From Daucus carota subsp. sativus (taxonomy: Eukaryota; Streptophyta; Magnoliopsida; Apiales; Apiaceae): 64,000 bases of DNA. A program made the position numbers and the translations under genes. The notes beneath the pieces were generated by a model. It saw nothing but the letters and a program-made list of their open reading frames with translations, made no database searches and was not told the origin of the DNA. The stretch lies in NCBI RefSeq assembly GCF_001625215.2, contig NC_030381.2, positions 46,374,689 through 46,438,688 of the forward strand, in the 5' to 3' direction. This document shows, piece after piece, positions 12,884 through 23,378 of this stretch; position 1 is the first letter of the stretch; each line of letters starts with the position of its first letter.

Positions 12884-13171
12884 TCAAATGAGTTTAAAAG
12901 GAAGTGGCCAGGGAGTGGACCTGGGAACCTCAACCTTATCTTTAATTCTCTCAATTTTTTTCTCCTTCTTGGGCCTTGAGTTCCCATACGACCCTTTGAA
13001 TCTCTTTCCGCTCTTTGTTTTCTTGTCGCCTCTTCCGCACACTTCCGGCGAGCCCAACGCCGCCGCCGACGAAATCGATGAAGATAGTGACGTGAATGTG
13101 GCGGCGGCCGTTTTGTCGGCAGAAAGTAAGAATCTTTTCGCTGCTCCGTTGCAGAATTGCATCATCGCCAT
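12884..13171 (-). CDS. Mitochondrial small ribosomal subunit protein bTHXm (S31)
   Basis: Single-exon, 95 residues, starting MAMMQFCNGAAKRF and ending TPWPLPFKLI. The C-terminal half is the diagnostic part: CGRGDKKTKSGKRFKGSYGN, then SRPKKEKKIERIKDKVEVP. This matches the plant mitochondrial 30S ribosomal protein S31 (At2g21290 by recall), a small basic protein of the mitoribosome small subunit. The N-terminal 40 residues are Ala/Ser-rich with few acidic residues, as for a mitochondrial presequence. It lies between the kinesin and GC1, as in Arabidopsis. Its upstream region carries a telo-box and site II motifs typical of nuclear genes for mitochondrial and ribosomal proteins. The plus-strand frame over the same bases is a shadow. 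Confidence 0.92.
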   Translation of the reverse strand: MAMMQFCNGAAKRFLLSADKTAAATFTSLSSSISSAAALGSPEVCGRGDKKTKSGKRFKGSYGNSRPKKEKKIERIKDKVEVPRSTPWPLPFKLI

Positions 13172-13182
13172 TGTTTCTGTCT

Positions 13183-13190
13183 AAACCCTA
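13183..13190 (-). promoter_or_regulatory. Telo-box in the bTHXm leader
   Basis: AAACCCTA, as read on the plus strand, lies 12 bases upstream of the bTHXm start codon. Telo-boxes near transcription starts are common in plant ribosomal protein genes and often pair with site II motifs. Confidence 0.6.
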
Positions 13191-13287
13191 GAATTTCACG
13201 CTTACGGAGATGGATGGTAAAGTTTGTTCATTAGATTGGGCGGTGTGGATCAAGATCTGGCCCGGTTTTCAGTGTTGTATGATATAT

Positions 13288-13305
13288 AGCCCATATAAGG
13301 GCCCA
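13288..13305 (-). promoter_or_regulatory. Two site II motifs upstream of bTHXm
   Basis: On the minus strand TGGGCC (13300-13305) and TGGGCT (13288-13293) lie seven bases apart, about 120 bases upstream of the start codon. TGGGCY elements are the TCP-bound site II motifs enriched in promoters of plant ribosomal and mitochondrial protein genes. Confidence 0.6.
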
Positions 13306-13745
13306 TTTACATATCTGTTTTTTATTATCTTCTGCTTTTACTTATCTCTGGTTATATTGTTTTCAGTAATATTCTATTCGTATTTGGTTCTATTCTTTCA
13401 ATAATTAATTAATCTAAATTTATTTGATGTTTCATGGGTAAAATGTTTTTAAAGCTAATTTTAGAGAATTTCAAATATAATATCATATCTAAATATGGTG
13501 TCAAATATTATTGAAAATAAAAATATACAAAATTAGTCGAATTATAAAAATCAGATATTGGAAGGCTTAGTTAGCTAATTCAAAATTTATCAAAAAAAAA
13601 ATTGATGACAATTATACTAAAAAATTCTGATTCATTAAAAGATCTCTGATTAAATTATTTAAAAAAATTCAACTATTTAACTATTGCATTATTTAATTAA
13701 GTATTTTGATTTGTTCAAAAGATTTTTTTAAAAATTAATCATTCC

Positions 13746-14417
13746 ACTCTTCTCTCCCAAAAAAATCCTAATTCTCTCTAGCCTCTTGTCGTAGCCGCCT
13801 GGGGCTTCCATCGGTTTTCACCGGTGGAAAGCCCCGAATCAATTAACTACTTTGTTTTATTCTTAGTTTTTGAATAATACTTCTTCTCGGGAATCTTAGA
13901 TCCAGAGCCATTGGAGATTTCGTTGTCTTTCTTCCAAGCGGGTGAGTTGCAGTTCGATTTTTTCTTGTTTTTGTGGTTCTGCTCCATATCTATTCTCGGA
14001 GGATTCTTAGATCTAAAACCATCGGAGATTTCGCTGTCTTTCTCCTCTATTTCAAGTGGGTGGATTTTCAGTCGGATTTCTCTTGTTTATGTGGTTCCAT
14101 CTGAGGTTGTTTTCTCTCCCTGGTGAGAGTTTTGTTTTTCGCTTCTTAATTGTAAGCGGGGTTTGATTTGGTATGAAAGTTTGTATGGAATCGCAGTTCT
14201 GGTCGATAACTCAAACGATAGCTCTGTCGGGGCATGATGAAGAGGGTACCAGTAATTCAACGAGAATGCATGAAGCGGGTACTTGTATTTTTATATACAT
14301 TTTCTTCAAAATATCGTTTAACATGCGATTGCAATTTACTGTTTGTTCGACTCGATCATTGGTGTAGATGCCGTATGACATTTTATTATTAGATTAACAA
14401 CTTTGTTTCAAAAAAAA
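13746..14417 (+). mobile_element. Retroposed copy with poly(A) and 16-bp target duplication
   Basis: The segment ends in a tract of about a dozen A residues and is flanked by an exact direct repeat, AAAAATTAATCATTCC, at 13730-13745 and 14418-14433. That structure marks target-primed reverse transcription, as with LINEs, SINEs or processed copies. Inside, a roughly 100-bp unit occurs twice (near 13880-13985 and 13990-14110; both hold GGAGATTTCG, TGTCTTTC and TTGTTT..GTGGTTC). A frame beginning at 14173 with MKVCMESQFW runs only briefly. I do not recognise a full LINE protein. It could be an internally deleted LINE carrying its repeated 5' UTR, or a retroposed host transcript. Confidence 0.7.
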
Positions 14418-14545
14418 AAAAATTAATCATTCCTATTTTCTTAAGGAGCTCGAATATCCTCTCTAGATCCTCAAACCGATTACCAATTCACGATTTTTGG
14501 TGCTTAGGTTCATAACATATTTTTTTGACAATGCCGATTTATGAG

Positions 14546-14983
14546 AGATGTATTGGATTGAGATTTTAAAGTATTTTTTTAAATTTATGAAATCCAAAGG
14601 TATTCAATTGGGATGGTTTGAAATCCATTAAAATCTTGAGATATTTAGTTATGATTTTAAATTACGCTACAAAATCTGGTGGTATTCAATTCAGATTTTA
14701 AATTATGTTTTAAAATCCGATGATATTCAATTGAGATTGTTTAGAATCCTTTAAAATCTGGTAGTATTCAAATGCTGATGGATTTTTCTAGATTTCATAA
14801 AATGATGGATTTTGTGGCATTCCTTAGTTTATTTTAAGTTTTTTGAAATACCGCCAAAATCAATGGGATTTTGAAGATGTGCTTAAATACCATCAACTCT
14901 GCGACATTTTATCAAGAATCCGCACAAAATCAAAACAACATACATTTAAAATAATACATTAAAATCTCAATCGAATACACCCC
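14546..14983. mobile_element. MITE with long inverted ends and subterminal repeats
   Basis: The left end reads GATGTATTGGATTGAGATTT. The right end, on the minus strand, reads GGTGTATTCGATTGAGATTT, and the match continues with TAA.GTATT. Inside, the block GTATTCAATT and close variants recur (for example near 14600, 14692 and 14729), as in elements with subterminal binding sites. No coding sequence and no certain target duplication. Confidence 0.55.
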
Positions 14984-15031
14984 TATGTCTTACAAATTAG
15001 TATTTGTTCTAATATTTTTTGGATTTTTTGG

Positions 15032-15110
15032 ATGAGTCTGAGTCAAACCCAAGTGTCTCGCACGAAGGTTAAACCCACCGCTTGAACTATCCAATCGCCT
15101 CTATGTTCAT
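15032..15110 (-). repeat. Possible tRNA-derived SINE head
   Basis: On the minus strand the order is TAGTTCAAGCGGTGGG (A-box like), then TTCGTGCGAG, then GGGTTTGACTC (B-box like), with spacing of about 30 bases, as in tRNA-related SINE promoters. It cannot be a functional tRNA, because no acceptor stem pairs. No clear tail or target duplication was found, so it is truncated or fortuitous. Confidence 0.35.
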
Positions 15111-15366
15111 AATATATTTTAATTTTCTTGGGGGAAGTTTTCATATAACCAGCTGAAACTTGAAAATTAACTATAATACAAAAATAGTAAAGAGGGGCCT
15201 GGGTGAAGGGATAGACAGGGAGGTGCTGGTGGTGGATACAAATCAAACACGCCTTGCTCAAACCCAACTGCTTATAATTCCTTATTTCTTGGCATTGCAT
15301 TCTCAACTCTTGCTGCTTCTGCAACTATCATAACTATAGTAACTATATATTTGTGTGTTGATAAGA

Positions 15367-18300
15367 ATGGAGGTTTGTGGGGTGCCTGCTACTACTACCA
15401 GTGCCTTCTCCTGGACAAGCTCCATTTCACCTTCCTCTTTTCACGTTTCCCAACCCCTTTCTTCTGTATGCCTTCTTTTACTTTCATTTCTACTCATTTG
15501 TGTGTCAACAGGTGAAAATGTAATTTCATTTCTAGTGATATTCTTGTGAGTTTAACTCATTTCTTTTCATCTTAGAAGGGGGGCTTCAAGGGCTTCAAGA
15601 TTTTCTGTGTCATTCAAGATGCTCAGCCTCAAAAGGTCAGATTTTTTTCTACTTTGAATTGCCTCAGTTCTTGTATTTTCAACACTTCTGGTTAATCTTT
15701 TGGTTGCATTCTCATAAACCCAAATTAGAACATGTTTGCGTAATTGCGTTTTGATAATTATCAAGAAATTCAACAACTTTATGGCATTTAACTCTTGGTT
15801 ATAAGTTAAATGATCTCTCAGTACCTTTAGTTTGGAGACGATTGGAGGAGGTAAACTGCATTAAAGTTCTCGACTTTAATGCATAAATTTATGCCTTCAA
15901 ACATATAGGATATTATGTCAGTGAATTTGTTGAGTATGGCCCCAATATGTTGATAAATCAGTGAAACCCAATAACTGTTGAAGATGTTGATCCTTCCTTT
16001 GCTGTAATCAGTGGATGAGGTGAGAGTAACAATAATAATCAAGGGTAGGAAGAAGATTATAAAGTTTGTGTAGAAACTGGATAGGCTAGATAGAATGAGT
16101 AAAACCTCGCAAATAGGAATAGCTGAAACATTGCCAATTCTTGTGGAACAGAATCTGATTCTACAAGTAACATCATTTTTAAATGTCAGCCGTATGACAC
16201 AGCCAGGTAATTATTCAAATGCAACTTGAGAGTACAAGAAAATTAGTCATTTTTAGTGCAGAAATATATTTAATTTAATCATGCTTGGAATTGTAACTGT
16301 ACCAAATATGCCCAATTCATTTTAATCAGAAGTAAGTTCTGAAAAGGTTGAGATGTAAAAACTCTTAGTCGCCAACATACGCACTCCTAAGTGCCTGGTC
16401 ATGAGACTTGTCCGTCCCTTTCCCATATGTTTATCCTAAAATCCGCGCTACATGTGGAAGTCTAAATTGGTGATCAGCAAATTTTCAATGTAACTTAAAT
16501 GCATGAAGCTGAACTGAGGCTTTGGGTGTGAATATAATCTTTCTTTCTGTCATAATATGCTACATTAGTATGAACTGACTTTTGGGGTTGATTGTCGGAA
16601 ATTCAGATGACAATTTCAGTAACTGGAGCGACAGGCTTTATAGGTAGACGGTTGGTAAAAAGACTACATGCAGGTTTGATCACTCAACCTTCTGTGTAGG
16701 TGTAACTTGATATGTCAAAATTAGTTTCTTATGTAGTTGCAATTCAGGTTCTTTCCTAGTGGAATTTTTGATGCATTACAATATCTCCCACCTATAAAGT
16801 ACACATACACGGGAGAAAACCTCTGAGCGAGAATGCAGTCTCGAAAACTAATATAGTTATGAACTTGAGGATTTTTTAAAAAACTTTTGTTAAGGCAACA
16901 TTGCAAGTATATTAGATATATGCCTACAATATTGACTATATGAAGGGTGGTGTCACAAAATACATTAACAGGGTCAGATCCATTTAGAACTGAGGTTGCC
17001 CTCGGCCCACCCTAAAAAAATTTCAAGAGTATATTAGTTTGCAATGTTCGTGCTGCCAGGTTGGTCTAAAAGGCCATGTTAGATTGGAAGGCACCCTTAA
17101 AATTTGCAATGTATAGTTCTTATGTGCTATACTTATATGAATGTGAGAGCTGTGTTATTCTTCCAAGTTTGGCTTCTGTCCCACCCTTAAATAGACATTT
17201 TACGTAACCTCTTGCCATTATCTGCCTCCTCCACTGTGTATATAGATACATGCTTGTTGGTCTATGGATTGTATACCATTATTTGGTTATATGATGCCCA
17301 CTCTTTACTTTCATGCATCTCTCTTTATATAAACAAATTGTTGATCTGCGCATGTTGGTCCCGCTAGTTTTCCATCGTTGATTGGTCTGTCCATATTGTT
17401 ATCCTTTGTTGGCCTTGCCTTTAGTTACAAACCACTTTATTATGTATCCTGATATACATTCAAATGCAGATAATCATAGCATTAAGGTCTTGACAAGGTC
17501 TAAGTCTCAAGCTCAGTCAATTTTTCCGGGTAAGAAGGTAATATTTACATCACATATTTTTCAGGAAGGGCAAGATCTAGATATATGTATGAGTACATAT
17601 GCATTTGATATTTTTTCCGGTCTTCTAACTGGCCAAATAATTGCTAAATCCTGTAGATTCATATACTATATAATATATTTCATGTGAAACGACTTCCCTT
17701 ACTGTATTTTTGATCTTCGCAACAGTACACGTGACTTATATTGTAATCCTATTATTTTGTCCTTTGTAGACAGGGAGTTTCCAGGAATCGTAATTGCGGA
17801 GGAAAGTGATTGGAAAAATTGTATTCAAGGTTCTTCAGCTGTTGTAAATCTAGCTGGAATGCCTATAAGTACAAGATGGTCACCTGAGGTTTGTAATAAA
17901 ATCACTAACTGCATAGTCTGTACAATCTTAATAATCAAATCTCAGGTGCTCTACTAGGGTCTTGAGGTCTTGTATTATTTTTCAGCAATGTAATAAAGCA
18001 TATATGAATTATCTAACTGTTTAATTTTAAACCAACGTCTACTAGGGTTTCTGCTATGATTATTATGCATAGGTCCTAATTGTTTTTTTTTTTTGTCCTG
18101 TTAAACTTACTTGATTCACCTTGTACTGCAGATTAAGAAAGAGATCAAGCAGAGCAGAATTAAGGTCACCTCAAAGGTTATCTTTTGAATTTTGTTTCCT
18201 ACCTTGTAACGAAATTCTTTCTTTACAATTTACCCAAGTTACTGATACTTCAGTTTCTGTTCAATGTTGATTTATGTTCTGAAGGTCGTGGAAGCAATAA

Positions 18301-20770
18301 ATGAATTAGAAGAGGCTATGCGACCAGCTGTTTTGGTTAGTGCTACTGCAGTTGGTTATTATGGTATGTATCTAGCACCTATTTCTTTTACACATTTATA
18401 TATTGTTAGTGTCTAAGTTATTGGCGGAGCTCGATTATCCTCCTAAGTGTGCATGGCCTTTTCCAAAACATAAGTATCACATGTTTAGGTTATTAAACGT
18501 AAAAGATTAAGAAAAGACTACTTATATAGATATAAAATTGACATCTCAAAGATGTACCTTATCTTTTATTATCTCAATGGTTTGTATATAAAAGAAAAAT
18601 CCTAACTGGAACACATGATATACTACCTAAAAATCAGCTACATTTAAAAAACTAATAATTATTATTCCTACATATTTAGCTTAATTTGATCAATTATTCA
18701 GATAATTTATAATTTAAAATACTAAGCTTATTTTCAACATTCTCATGTACCAAATATATTCGTAGTCAATAATAGTAGTGTATAAAACAAACACCCCCCC
18801 CCCCCCCCCCCGGCCCGCCCGCCCCCTTTATTGCTGATTTTAAAAGGAAGCAGAGGAATCGATTTATTCATCCTACCGCAATTGTATGTTGTAGTGCTAC
18901 CACCGTGGCATACTTTCTGGCAAAGTCTGGTGCAAAGTAGTCTCGCAGCTACCACTAGCCCACGTTTCATTTTTCATTATGTTTTTTGTAATGCACTGCA
19001 TAATCTTTTCCACTTAAAGAGGGCGAATTTGTAGGTTGCCGGAATGAAATCTTGTTCTTCTGTCATGTAGTTTGATGGTTTTGCTTTAGAGTCTATTATA
19101 TTTTAGCTAATGCTTGCGAGAACCTATATATTGAGATCAAAGCACATTTTAGCGTCTTTAATAAATTGTTTGATCTCCTCATTGCTGTTTTATGTCTTAG
19201 GTACTAGCGAAACACAAGTTTTTGATGAGCAAAGTCCATCAGGAAGTGACTACTTGGCAGAGGTGAAAAAATGCTATATACTTGCAGTAGATTTATTTCA
19301 CAGTCCATGCCGCTAAGAATATCTTAATCTCAAAACTAATATTATGAATCTAATAATACATATTTTCTCCATGTGTTCCACGTAATATAAGACCTTATTA
19401 CATGTCTTGCATTTTATGCTTCTTTTTAGGTTTGTAGAGAATGGGAATCAACAGCTCTCAAAGTTGATAATAAAGTCAGATTGGTGCGTATACGAATTGG
19501 TGTAGCCCTTGGAAGAGACGGTGGTGCTTTAGGTTTGAATTCATCTTCCTGGTCGATTTTGCATTGGCTTCTTACAGTTCAAAAACGAGACTAGCTGTCA
19601 ATATTCTTCTTAAAGTTTCTTGTACATGGTCCTCTTTATTCGGGCAATTATGTGGGCAAACTTATGTAATTGACCTCGTTGTAACCTTCAGATCAGTGCC
19701 AATATTTGCCCATTCTTTATGATTTTCTCATCATATCCAAGAATTTTGTTTTAGTTGTTCTCATATGATTTTATTGTTTTATTAATCTCTTGGATATTTG
19801 CAGCTAAAATGATCCCTATTTTTATGATGTTTGCCGGTGGACCTTTGGGCTCTGGAAAGCAATGGTAGAGCATTTAGCTTTGGTTGTCCTTTGTAACATT
19901 TCCGCAACTTGTATCTATTTTTACATGTTGAGATCTATGTAAAAGATTAATATCGTCGTTCAAAGTTTTGATTATTATTTTGTTAGTTCCAGCAAGTATG
20001 TTATAATGCACATTTTCTCTTCAGCTGGTAGCATGTTATACTGTACGAAAGAGTTGGTGGTATTCATTGAGATGCATGTTTAATCCATATCCCCCAATGA
20101 TTCACTGCCGTTATAATGTTGTAGGTTTTCATGGATCCATGTGGACGACCTTGTAAGCCTGATATATGAAGCTTTACAGAATCCAACTTATGAAGGTGAA
20201 CATCTCTTTATCTTGTATCATGATTATATGTTTACTCCGTTATGATATTGTGCAAGCACAGAAGCACCCAGAGCACACTTATAACATTAATAGATTCTCT
20301 TAGAACTTATTTTGTAATTTCGTCCAGGAAAATTATACTTGCGTTCCACCACACGTAATATATGTACTAATCATAACCTCATGCATGTATTGCCATTCCC
20401 CCATCTTATAATTAGCAGCTCCACATCAATCTCTTTTTTGTATATTAGGTGTTATCAATGCCACTGCACCAAATCCTGTTCGTTTAGGGGAGATGTGCAG
20501 CCACTTGGGATCTGTCTTGGGTAGACCATCCTGGCTGCCAGTACCAGACCTAGCACTTAAAGCAGTTCTTGGAGAAGGTGCTACTGTGGTAAGGATTGAT
20601 AATCCTTACAGAAGCCTTGTAGTGATTTACCCATATTTTCTGCAGTTAACTTGTTGAGATCATTACAGGTTCTTGAAGGACAAAGGGTGCTTCCAGCTAA
20701 AGCTAAGGAGTTGGGCTTTTCCTTCAAATACCCTTACGTTAAAGAAGCCTTGAAAGCAATTTTGTCATAA
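15367..20770 (+). CDS. GC1: Plastid division/SulA-like epimerase family protein (GC1)
   Basis: Thirteen exons: 15367-15465, 15576-15635, 16607-16673, 17470-17529, 17770-17888, 18132-18176, 18285-18363, 19201-19262, 19430-19532, 19804-19864, 20125-20195, 20449-20588 and 20669-20770. All phases close, giving 355 residues. After a Ser/Thr-rich leader of about 50 residues (likely transit peptide) comes the nucleotide-binding motif TGATGFIG (59-66). Then follow [93 protein letters not shown] and [13 protein letters not shown]. This is the extended SDR/DUF1731 family called GIANT CHLOROPLAST 1 or SULA in Arabidopsis (At2g21280), which affects chloroplast division. The catalytic activity is not known. 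The start is the first ATG in frame; a few upstream in-frame codons lack ATG. Intron 7 holds a poly-C tract. Confidence 0.94.
18794..18826 (+). repeat. Poly-C tract with GC-rich tail in GC1 intron 7
   Basis: Eighteen consecutive C residues (18794-18811) are followed by GGCCCGCCCGCCCCC. It is the only such tract in an otherwise AT-rich intron. The minus strand can form a G-quadruplex and the plus strand an i-motif. The exact length may be a sequencing or assembly estimate. Confidence 0.8.
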
Positions 20771-23378
20771 GCATTAAGATAAAGCAATGCCATAAATTTA
20801 CATACGTTATTCTTGTTTTTGTTGTTTCTGTCTGCAAAGGAATTGGTAAAAAAGTTTCCAAGAGTTAGTATAACCAAAACAAAAATGCTATATTAGAGTG
20901 AAATGTTGTTCAGCAATTTCATTTTAGTGTTTCTGCTTCGAGTCTGTTTCTTATCTATTCCTCTATATCAACTGGCGTTCTTTATACCTAAATTGTTGAT
21001 TCTTAGTATATGTACAAAGAAAGCTCTTTATACATGATTCTTAGAGTTTAAGTCTGCGAGCATTTAATTGTCTACTGTGACTGATAGGGAGACATCGGTG
21101 TGGACAGTTGCATCAGCTGTTGTAAGGCTGAACCCAATCTATCGATAAATCAAGTCCTTTTCCATCTGAGCGTGCATAAATCTATCAGTCTCTTAGGGGC
21201 TATAGCCATTAGTTGTATCTTGGCTGAAGAGGTTCAGTACTAAATGTGAAATGACTTGGTCAAGAGATTGTATGATCGTGAAGGAAGAAAAGAGGTTCAG
21301 TACTAAATGTGAAAGTGAGATGCTAAGCTTACAAAGACTTATAATATAAGAAATAATAATTTTAATAAAGATGAAACTATATAGTCTTTGTAATCAAAGG
21401 ATAAAACTTATGACTTTTTTGTTCAAGAATTTTAAAGTACAATGTGTTATATTTTAAAGGTCAAAGTATTATTATTTTTTTAATCTATGAAATTATCCTC
21501 AACGACGGAAGAGTTCATGACACAACATTAAAATGTGTTCAGGATACAATATGCAATTAACTAAAATTAGATGATAAAAGTGCGGTTGGTCCAAATTAAA
21601 AGGATATGTTTGGAGATTAGTCTTTAAATTGAATTCAAGTTTCTGAAGACAATTCTAGTAAATACTAAACGCATTATATGTTTTGATTCAGCTTCGTAAT
21701 TTGTGTGTTTAGTGCTGCTATATGAATCCCCAAACAACCAGACAAAACAAAAAAAAATGACTTGACACGGTACCATTTGTGTGCCTAAACGACCTGGATT
21801 TGATGCAAATCCAAGCTTCCCTGTGACTACTAGGGCCTAGGGGGTCCTGGAAGAGTTGGATCCAATATGGATTCTTTCTTAATATTGGAAACATTAGGTT
21901 GCTTGTTTTGGGACTTTAAAGGAAGAAGCTGCCTCCTGTACTTAAAGAATTTGATCTAAACTTTTTCTGAGGATTCAATTTTAGTTCAGCCTCAGCTGGG
22001 GATACCAGTATGCATATTAAACCAACAGAATTCAACATGACCTAGTAACAACCATTGCTATATTGTGAGCCAGCCGCAAGGGCTTGAAGTACTAGCCCAC
22101 CTAGTGCATAACTTAACAGACCATATTGACAACTGCTATGTCGACACGAGTCAGCCGAACACAAGGATAAGAAAACCACGAGCAATGATTTTCTTTCCAA
22201 ACAAGGATATGAACCATTACCATGTTAGACCTAAGATTGAATCAAGTAATCATATATTGCTTAACAAGGAGATTTTGTGGAAGAGCCACCACATACCTCT
22301 TGTGCACTCAAATTCAGATCTTATCTTGCCAAGTATGATAGTCACCACAGGCCTTATCCTCCACACAGAAGACCTTATCTTTCTGAGAAAGATCACTCAG
22401 CAACACATACGGTTTGAGTAAAATTAGGTTTCATTCAAATCGTTGCCAGTTTTCCTCATGTCGTTAAGCATATTCCCCTGTTGATCATTTTTGTATGGCA
22501 CTGCTTGATGGCGTCCGCCCCAGATCATCAGTCTTAGTTGCCTTCGCACTCAGCAACACTAATTTCATTCCAAAATTTCAAGCAAGACAACCAGACATAA
22601 GGCAAACCAAAAAAAACAGCATAGTACAAATTTGTTATTGTTAATAACACTTTTGATCAGAACTACTTCCAAATCGCTTACAGAATCAGAGCGCAACACA
22701 GAGAGGTTTTTATTCTATTTTTAATTACTAATCAATGATTCTCAAAACCAGCATACTGCATCACCAGCCATTCATTACTAGTGTAGTCGTATACTCGTAT
22801 TAGAACCAATTAAACTCAAGATTTATACAAAGCGGCGCAAAGTACAGCATAATCTTTAACCAAGGTAAACAAGACCCCAATACAGTAAGACTATTCTACC
22901 AGCCTCATCCAATATGTAATCAGTAATTTCTTTCGGTAATGTAGAAAACAGAACCAAACAACTCAAAGTACCCAACCCTGGATCACTGAGAGTAAATGAA
23001 CAAAAAACAAAAGGCCACCACTGATAAATCATCATTAGCTTGCTTGTAATCTCATTACACACAGAATGACAGAAGGCAGTCAGGAAAGGAAAGAGTAATT
23101 GTAAATTACAAACAAGCAGAATAATTTACCAAAACTTTGTCACAGCAACATAAAAGAACTCAGACAAGAGGCTTCAGGAAGCCAATCATACACTGATCCG
23201 ACCAACTTGGCACTTATTTATTTGCGGATGGCCGGATGCAAATGATTCGCTCGGTCTTATATTATTGTAAACATACATTAAATAAAGAAGAGCACAAACT
23301 TAAAACACAGACGACCTGAAAGGACAAACTACCAAATACAAAGAGATGCTTCCAGTTTGCAGATGCCCAGACAAAATT
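20771..23378. other. GC1 to arginine decarboxylase gap (convergent 3' ends)
   Basis: Holds the 3' UTRs of GC1 (+) and arginine decarboxylase (-). A short direct duplication (AGAGGTTCAGTACTAAATGT) occurs at about 21230 and 21293. A 118-codon open frame at 22065-22421 has no recognisable family and no ATG at its first codon. Nothing else is supported. Confidence 0.5.

Noticed and set aside
12888-13184. 98-codon plus-strand frame over the bTHXm gene
   Set aside because: It mirrors the conserved minus-strand gene, whose protein is clearly recognised.
22065-22421. 118-codon plus-strand open frame between GC1 and ADC
   Set aside because: First codon is not ATG, no domain or motif is recognisable, and it has no promoter or splice context. 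Reported only as a note in the gap entry.
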